A DNA stretch of 64,000 bases from Achromobacter sp. MFA1 R4 (GTDB taxonomy: Bacteria > Pseudomonadota > Gammaproteobacteria > Burkholderiales > Burkholderiaceae_B), in assembly GCF_900156745.1 (NCBI RefSeq), contig NZ_LT707065.1:124001-188000 (forward strand). Reading direction: 5' to 3'. Of this stretch, positions 59,701 to 64,000 are shown one piece after another. Within the stretch, counting starts at the first letter, position 1. Each line of letters starts with the position of its first letter. The notes below the pieces were generated by a model. It made no database searches. It saw nothing but the letters and a program-made list of their open reading frames with translations, and was not told the DNA's origin. The position numbers were made by a program, and so were the translations under genes.

Positions 59701-62700
59701 CGCTGGTGCTGGCGGGCAACAACACCTATACCGGCGGCACCGAAGTCCGCCAGGGCACGCTGTCCGTGTCCGCCGACGCCAACCTGGGCGCGACGGCAGG
59801 CGCCGTCACGCTCAACGGCGGGACGCTGGCCACGACCGCCAGCTTCGACAGCGCGCGCGCGGTGTCGCTGCTGCAGGACGGCGTCATCGATGTCGACGCG
59901 GGCACCACGCTGGGCCTGCAAGGCAACATCAGCGGCGCGGCCGACCTGCAAAAGCAAGGCGCCGGCACGCTGACGCTGTCCGGCGCCAACACCTACGGCA
60001 ACACGCGCGTGGAGGCCGGCACGCTGGCGGGCAACGCCAGCGCCATCCGGGGCAATCTGCTGAACAATGGCACGGTCGTATTCGAAGAGGCCGCCGGCGC
60101 GGCTTTTGCCGGTCAATTGACGGGCACGGGCAGCCTGGTGAAGACCGGCGCGGGCCAGCTGCAATTGCTGGGTGACAGCCAGGCATACGCCGGCCAGACC
60201 CAGGTGCAGGCAGGCACGCTGCGCGTGGCCAACGCGCTGGGCGGCTCGGCCAGCGTCACAGGCGGACGCCTGCAGGTCGATGGCCTCTTGCGCGGCAACG
60301 CGGCCGCCAGCGGCACGGGCGTCCTCGCGGGCGCGGGCACCATCACGGGCAACGCCGCGCTGACCGGCGGCGCGCTGGAAGGCGTGCAAGGGCAGATGCT
60401 GACCATCGTAGGGGACCTGTCGCTGACCGGCGCCAGCCAGGTGAATGTCGGACTGGGCAGCGCGCCCAACAGCGGCCTCTTCAATGTGGGCGGCGACCTC
60501 ACCCTGGCCGGCACGCTCAACGTGGCGGACCAAGGCGGCTTTGGCGCGGGCGTCTACCGCCTGTTCGACTATGCCGGTAGCTTGACCGACAACCACCTGG
60601 CCATCGGCATCACACCCGCGGGCGTGGACGCCAACGCCCTGACCGTGCAGACGTCCGTTGCCGGCCAGGTCAATCTGGCCTCGACCGCCGGCGCCGCGCT
60701 GGGCTTCTGGGACGGCGGCAACGCCGCGCTGCATGACAACGCCGCCGTCGACGGAGGCGGAGGCACATGGCGCGCCGACAACCTCAACTGGACCAGCGTG
60801 GACGGCACGCTCAATGGCGTGTTCAAGCCGAACCCGACCTACGCCGTGTTCCAGGGGCAAGCCGGCACCGTCACGGTCGATGACGCGGCGGGCGCCATCG
60901 GCGTCACTGGCCTGCAGATCGCTGCCGATGGCTATCGTATCCAGGGCGACGCGATCGCGCTGCAAGGCGCGGGCGGCGTCAGCATCGTCCGCGTGGGGAC
61001 GGGATCGATCGCGGATGCGGCCATGACCGGCACCATCGCGTCGTCGCTCACGGGCGCCAGCACGCTGGCCAAGACCGATTTCGGCACGCTCGTCCTGGCG
61101 GCGGACAACACCTACACCGGCGGCACCGACATCCGCCAGGGCACGCTGTCCGTGTCGCGCGACGCCAACCTGGGCGCCGCCTCGGGCGGTCTGATGCTGA
61201 GCGGCGGCGTGCTGGCCACGACGGCCAGTTTCGACACCGCACGCGCCGTCAAGGTCGCTGCCGCCAGCGGCCTCGCGGTTAGCGCCGGCAGCACCCTGGG
61301 CCTGGGCGGGGCCATCACCGGCAATGGCGAACTGACCAAGTCGGGCGCGGGCACCTTGCGCGTCTTTGGCAACGGCAGCGCGTACACCGGCAACCTGCTG
61401 GTCGAGGCAGGCACGCTGGACATCGCGTCGGCCGCCACGCTGGGGGGCTCCCTGGTGGTGTCCAGCGGCGCGCAACTGCAAGGCGCGGGCCAGGTCGGGT
61501 CCACCACCCTGCGCAGCGGCGCCATCCTGGCCCCGGGCAACCTGGGCGGCGTCCTGACGGTGGCGGGCGACCTGACCCTGCTGCCGGGCTCCACCTACCA
61601 GGTGGCGGCGGATCCCGCGTCGTCGGCCAGCGCGCGCGTGGCTGTCACGGGCGCCGCCAACCTGGCCGGGTCCGTCGTTCATATCGGCCCGGAGGGCGGC
61701 TTCGACAGCACCCGGCAATACACGATCCTGACGGCGGGCGCCATCAATGGCCACTTCGACACCGTGTCGTCCAACTACGCCTATCTGAATCCCACGCTGC
61801 AATACGCCGCGCAAAACGTCACGCTGCAACTGGAACGCAAGCAGGCGCCGGTCAATCCCGTCGACCCCGCCACGCCGCCACGCCCGATCGCCTTCGCCGA
61901 TGCGGCGCAAAGCAGCAATCAACGCGCCGTGGCCAATGCGCTCGACAGCCTGCCCGCCGGCAACCCCTTGCATGAGTATGTCCTGACCCTGCCCGAAGGC
62001 GCGCCGCCCGCAGTCTTCAACAGCCTCTCGGGCGAGGCGCACGCCAGCGTGGCGTCCAGCCTGATGGGGGCCGGCGCCGTCTCGCGCACCCTGCCGCTGT
62101 CGCACCTGCGCGCCAACCTGAACGCCGGCATGCGTGCGGGCGCGCCCACGGCACAGGCCGGCGGCACCTTCCCCGCCTCCGCCCTGCCCTCGTCCAACGC
62201 GCAGCCTGCCTGGGCCGAAGTGGTGGGCAATTGGCAAACGCTGCAAGGCGATGCCAACACGGCGCAGGTCCGCCAGCATACGGGCGGCGTCTTTGCGGGC
62301 GCCGATCATGCCGTGGGCAACGGCTGGCGCCTGGGCGGCGCGCTGGGCTACACCGACAGCAGGATCACCGTCGATGGCCGCGCATCGCAATCCGACGTGT
62401 CCGGCTACAGCGCCAGCGTGTACGGCGGCAAATCCTTCGCGGCTGGCGCGGGCAAGCTCAACCTGCTGGCGGGCGCCGCCTACACCTGGCACGACGTCAG
62501 CACCGAACGCCATGCCTCCGTGTCCGGCGTCCAGCAGAAGCTGACCGCCGATTACGGCGCCAGCACGGCTCAGCTCTTCACCGAACTGGGTTATGCGATG
62601 CCGCTGTCCGACCGCGCCAGCATCGAACCGTTCGCCGGCGTTGCGTGGAGCGATCTGCGCACGCGCAGCTTCTCGGAATCCGGCGGATCGGCGGCGCTGC

Positions 62701-63035
62701 ACGGCCAAAGCAGCAGCGACAAGCAGACCACGTCCACGCTGGGCCTGCGCGCGCAGACCGCCTTCATGCTGGGCCGCGCCGAAGGCCGCTTGCACGGCAC
62801 GCTGGGCTGGCGCCATGCCTTCGGCGACGTGGCGCCTCAGTCCACCTTGGCGTTCGACGGCGGCCAGGCCTTCACCGTGTCGGGCACGCCCATCGCGCGC
62901 AACGCGGCGCTGGCCGAGCTGGGCGCCGAAGTAGCCATGTCCGCCAACGCCACGCTGGGCCTGTTCTACAGCGGGCAGTATGGCGGCGGCAATCGGGAGC
63001 ACTCGGGGTCGTTGAACGTGCGGTGGCGGTACTAG
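56739..63035 (+). CDS. Type Va autotransporter with ESPR and beta-helix passenger
   Basis: 2098 residues. The start is TTG at 56739: GGAGA lies eight bases upstream and the reading begins NHTYRLVWNRKLRVWQAAS, the extended signal peptide region (ESPR), followed by the hydrophobic core ALSVALAMGLSSLSAAVQA. The passenger is made of autotransporter-associated beta-strand repeats (GTGGLTIAG, KAGTGTVTLTGTNT, KTGAGTQTLSGANTF and similar) forming a long beta-helix. Two 312-residue blocks (about 730-1041 and 1192-1503) are duplicated. The last 275 residues are the barrel (AWAEVVGNWQTLQGDAN, ending in aromatic WRY). No RGD or catalytic triad was spotted, so it is probably an adhesin. Confidence 0.94.
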   Translation: MNHTYRLVWNRKLRVWQAASELAAQARGGRSSSGGRVSARAPRYALSVALAMGLSSLSAAVQATCSLVGSNAVCTGAANPLFPGYAMAIDGTVTVQQDATVGVIPGAGGTAMNLTGSTVTLTNSGWIDPTILGPSSVVAAGVAMGNGSVNTLSIVNTATGTIGGVVGGEPSLPDLSSMAIAVHNGAGGTTRLSNAGLIRSSPRTGLIVAGADMPVIAAYGGGQVMFENLSSGTIIGRIALAEVGTPGLGHSFTNAGTIVGGISFGQGSNNTFTAVSGSTVLRGSGTAVADLTVDTIPGLRFAPPGTVDGGAGANNTLVLQSVLPSAGTGSGAGGAPTEISGDTYRNFDNLVINSGTWNLTGPAVVGSAVTLNSGLANITNNDVLGTAQITANGGTITGPASGLLLDNDFVLGAGGLTLAGNNDMLLDGTISGTGGLTIAGPAVVVMNGANTYAGLTTIQSGSALDTGTQSVLGDVLNNGQLMFRQDTNGTYAGDISGTGVLYKAGTGTVTLTGTNTAGSSVAITAGTLAIGAGGSLSAPEVSLSTMASTLDLSAAGNQTVGGLMGSGVVQLGASTLTLDSNASYIFSGVISGAGSLIKTGAGTQTLSGANTFGGSVAVSGGTLALGAGGSVLPTAGVTVNAGGTLDLSAGGNRGLGLLSGAGTVALGANTLTLQTGNFAGTLSGTGGLDKAGPGSLTLSGVNTYTGLTRVLTGGTLIANGTIAGSVAVQDNSTLGGSGRINQNVTLTSGVLQATQGQTLTIGGNLLMDSASRVNVSLGAASNSALVQVDGDLGLNGTLNVADQGGFGAGVYRLFDYAGALTGNTMSVGATPSGIDASDLRLQTAVGGQVNLLSTAGATLSFWDGANAAQRDNGLIDGGTGAWRADGLNWTDGDGALNGRFQPNPTFAVFQGAGGTVTVDDTAGAIGVTGMQIATDGYRIEGDAIALQGAGGESIIRVGTGMAASAGMRGTIASSLTGASTLVKSDFGTLVLAGNNTYTGGTEVRQGTLSVSADANLGATAGAVTLNGGTLATTASFDSARAVSLLQDGVIDVDAGTTLGLQGNISGAADLQKQGAGTLTLSGANTYGNTRVEAGTLAGNASAIRGNLLNNGTVVFEEAAGAAFAGQLTGTGSLVKTGAGQLQLLGDSQAYAGQTQVQAGTLRVANALGGSASVTGGRLQVDGLLRGNAAASGTGVLAGAGTITGNAALTGGALEGVQGQMLTIVGDLSLTGASQVNVGLGSAPNSGLFNVGGDLTLAGTLNVADQGGFGAGVYRLFDYAGSLTDNHLAIGITPAGVDANALTVQTSVAGQVNLASTAGAALGFWDGGNAALHDNAAVDGGGGTWRADNLNWTSVDGTLNGVFKPNPTYAVFQGQAGTVTVDDAAGAIGVTGLQIAADGYRIQGDAIALQGAGGVSIVRVGTGSIADAAMTGTIASSLTGASTLAKTDFGTLVLAADNTYTGGTDIRQGTLSVSRDANLGAASGGLMLSGGVLATTASFDTARAVKVAAASGLAVSAGSTLGLGGAITGNGELTKSGAGTLRVFGNGSAYTGNLLVEAGTLDIASAATLGGSLVVSSGAQLQGAGQVGSTTLRSGAILAPGNLGGVLTVAGDLTLLPGSTYQVAADPASSASARVAVTGAANLAGSVVHIGPEGGFDSTRQYTILTAGAINGHFDTVSSNYAYLNPTLQYAAQNVTLQLERKQAPVNPVDPATPPRPIAFADAAQSSNQRAVANALDSLPAGNPLHEYVLTLPEGAPPAVFNSLSGEAHASVASSLMGAGAVSRTLPLSHLRANLNAGMRAGAPTAQAGGTFPASALPSSNAQPAWAEVVGNWQTLQGDANTAQVRQHTGGVFAGADHAVGNGWRLGGALGYTDSRITVDGRASQSDVSGYSASVYGGKSFAAGAGKLNLLAGAAYTWHDVSTERHASVSGVQQKLTADYGASTAQLFTELGYAMPLSDRASIEPFAGVAWSDLRTRSFSESGGSAALHGQSSSDKQTTSTLGLRAQTAFMLGRAEGRLHGTLGWRHAFGDVAPQSTLAFDGGQAFTVSGTPIARNAALAELGAEVAMSANATLGLFYSGQYGGGNREHSGSLNVRWRY
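58926..59860 (+). repeat. Internal duplication in autotransporter, copy 1
   Basis: About 935 bases repeated in frame 1386 bases (462 codons) later. Both copies carry QGQ-LTI-G-L, VADQGGFGAGVYRLFDYAG, FWDG-NAA, DGYRI-GDAIALQGAGG and TIASSLTGASTL. Protein divergence is moderate, so the event is old or diversified. Confidence 0.85.
60312..61246 (+). repeat. Internal duplication in autotransporter, copy 2
   Basis: Second copy of the block at 58926-59860, separated from it by about 450 bases of other beta-strand repeats. Borders are approximate, read from the protein alignment by eye. Confidence 0.85.
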
Positions 63036-63057
63036 GCGGGAGCGGGACGGGAGGCGG

Positions 63058-63076
63058 GGGACGCCAGCGGCGTCCC
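63058..63076 (+). terminator. Hairpin after the autotransporter gene
   Basis: GGGACGCC-AGC-GGCGTCCC, an eight-base perfect stem 23 bases after the stop, nested in a longer G-rich/C-rich pair (GGCGGGGG with CCCCCCGCC at about 63052 and 63104). No T-run, so termination is plausible but not typical. Confidence 0.45.
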
Positions 63077-63174
63077 GGCCACGCCAAGCACCGCCCCCCG
63101 CCATCCTTCATCCCGCGAAAGAAACCGGGCCCCACGGAACAGCCGATGCCAAACATGAACAACAGCGCCTGGGT

Positions 63175-63486
63175 TCAGCTTGCGATCGCGCCGCGGCTGC
63201 GCGAAGCCACCGCTGCGCTGCGGTAAGGCGTCAGATCTGCCGCTGCGCCATCGAGCGGCGCGAGGATGGGAAAGCAGAATATGCCTCTTCGCCGCAGTTC
63301 GATAATGGAGGATGCCGACGCAGAGACCGCGTGGCGGGGGACCTTCAGGTGGGTGCGCTGACCCAAGTCCACGCCGCTGACTGTGTAAGTCACCAACAAC
63401 CCGCTGGCGCCCGCGCACACCTTCTCATTGAGGTGGTTTATCAGCCTGACGTACTCGTTAGGCGGAAGAGTCTTCATTTTGATCAT
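63175..63486 (-). CDS. Hypothetical protein
   Basis: 103 residues if the ATG at 63486 is used, which has GGAG nine bases upstream; longer readings reach 63603 but lack a ribosome site. I do not recognise the family. The middle (LPPNEYVRLINHLNEKVCAG, LLVTYTVSGVDLG, IELRRRGIFCFPILAPLDG) has balanced composition and looks protein-like, and base composition here is less G+C-rich than in the neighbours. No signal peptide or membrane segment. Confidence 0.45.
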   Translation of the reverse strand: MIKMKTLPPNEYVRLINHLNEKVCAGASGLLVTYTVSGVDLGQRTHLKVPRHAVSASASSIIELRRRGIFCFPILAPLDGAAADLTPYRSAAVASRSRGAIAS

Positions 63487-63764
63487 GGCATCGAGCTCCA
63501 TGAAATCGCGTGCGTTTCGCCAAGCGGCGTATCTGCATTTTAGGGAGACAAGACGAACGTGGCGCGGCAGGCAAGCGCGAACAACGCCATTCATTGACGA
63601 CAATCAACTTCCGCGCAGCCCGATCGCGCAGGCTTAAGATGGATCAAGCCACTCGGCACGCTGCGCTCACCACGGACTTGCCGGGTTTCGGGCATTGCCG
63701 CTCAATGGCTCACGTTTCGCCTTCGCAGCGAAATGGCGGTGCGACATCGGCGCGGGAGAAAGAT

Positions 63765-64000
63765 ATGGCTGGAAAACTCTGGTGCTCCATCCTTGCCGCA
63801 CTGTTACTGATGCCGGCGCCTTCGCAGGGCGCAGCAGGCGAAGCGTCGCGTGCGCCGGCAACGTCTTCCCTTGAACAGACGCTGGAGACCGCCCCGGTCG
63901 AAATCGATGGCCAGGTCCTGTTCCAGGTTCGTGGACTGTCGTCCTTTCCGGCCGACAAGCGGGCCAAGGGCATCCAGCAAAGAATCGTCGACGTTGCGTC
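63765..64000 (+). CDS. Start of an exported protein, possibly a mechanosensitive ion channel (partial)
   Basis: 78 codons to the window edge. GGGAG six bases before the ATG is a strong ribosome site. The signal peptide (LWCSILAALLLMPAPSQGA) is clear. The mature start PVEIDGQVLFQVRGLSSFPA then DKRAKGIQQRIVDVA resembles the periplasmic N-terminus of large MscS-family channel proteins, but too little is present to be sure. The 160-base gap before it (63604-63764) shows nothing else. Confidence 0.6.
   Translation, partial: MAGKLWCSILAALLLMPAPSQGAAGEASRAPATSSLEQTLETAPVEIDGQVLFQVRGLSSFPADKRAKGIQQRIVDVA

Noticed and set aside
57480-63104. 1874-codon open frame on the minus strand opposite the autotransporter gene
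   Set aside because: Product is Ala/Gly/Arg/Gln-rich without any domain; it mirrors the repetitive, G+C-rich autotransporter codons whose antisense frame rarely contains stops.

Overview
The window is about two-thirds G+C, dense in genes, and reads as the chromosome of a betaproteobacterium of the Alcaligenaceae (Achromobacter/Bordetella type). That placement is inferred from codon use, the number of FecI/FecR/TonB-receptor sets, a Bug (TctC) binding protein and a TPR-glycosyltransferase divergent from an ESPR autotransporter; no rRNA or other marker gene is present to prove it. I saw no tRNA, CRISPR array, insertion sequence or phage gene.

Region 1 (1-16.9 kb, all minus strand) is a lipopeptide siderophore cluster that runs off the left edge. 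In transcription order it encodes an MbtH-like protein, a type II thioesterase, a Sfp-type phosphopantetheinyl transferase, a stand-alone Fe(II)/2-oxoglutarate beta-hydroxylase, a FAAL-T-C-hydroxylase megasynthase, an NRPS with a degenerate condensation-like domain followed by A-T, and a C-A-T-E-C-A(partial) NRPS. Specificity codes read by hand predict Asp for the first A domain and Ser (exact consensus code) for the second. The predicted start of the product is fatty acyl - beta-hydroxy-Asp - D-Ser - ..., as in cupriachelin/taiwachelin/serobactin-type siderophores. A PvdS-type promoter lies upstream of mbtH.

Region 2 (17-28.5 kb) is iron control and uptake. A minus-strand operon (fecI-fecR-TonB receptor-PvdS-like sigma) and a plus-strand operon (fecI, fecR, TonB receptor, PepSY-DUF3649 protein, DUF3325 protein) diverge from a 465-bp region with a Fur-box-like site in front of each fecI. 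The layout suggests Fur derepression, then siderophore sensing through FecR/FecI, then PvdS-like sigma, then NRPS expression.

Region 3 (28.4-30.5 kb) has a patatin-like lipoprotein, a small unknown protein and a Mop/TOBE protein.

Region 4 (30.8-53 kb) looks like an organosulfur/amino-acid scavenging island: a cysteine-dioxygenase-like cupin fused to four rhodanese domains, a hydantoinase/5-oxoprolinase pair, an oligopeptide-type ABC transporter whose binding protein is separated from its permeases, a CysB-like regulator, a cystathionine beta-lyase-like enzyme, a polar amino-acid ABC transporter with two tandem binding proteins and an aminotransferase, a Bug protein and a TauD-like dioxygenase. 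A shared 8-mer, TATGGATA/TATCCATA, occurs in three of its divergent or leader regions and is a candidate operator.

Region 5 (53.2-64 kb) holds an NAD-type isocitrate/isopropylmalate-family dehydrogenase, a TPR-glycosyltransferase divergent from a 2098-residue type Va autotransporter with a large internal duplication, a small hypothetical gene and the start of a possible mechanosensitive-channel gene.
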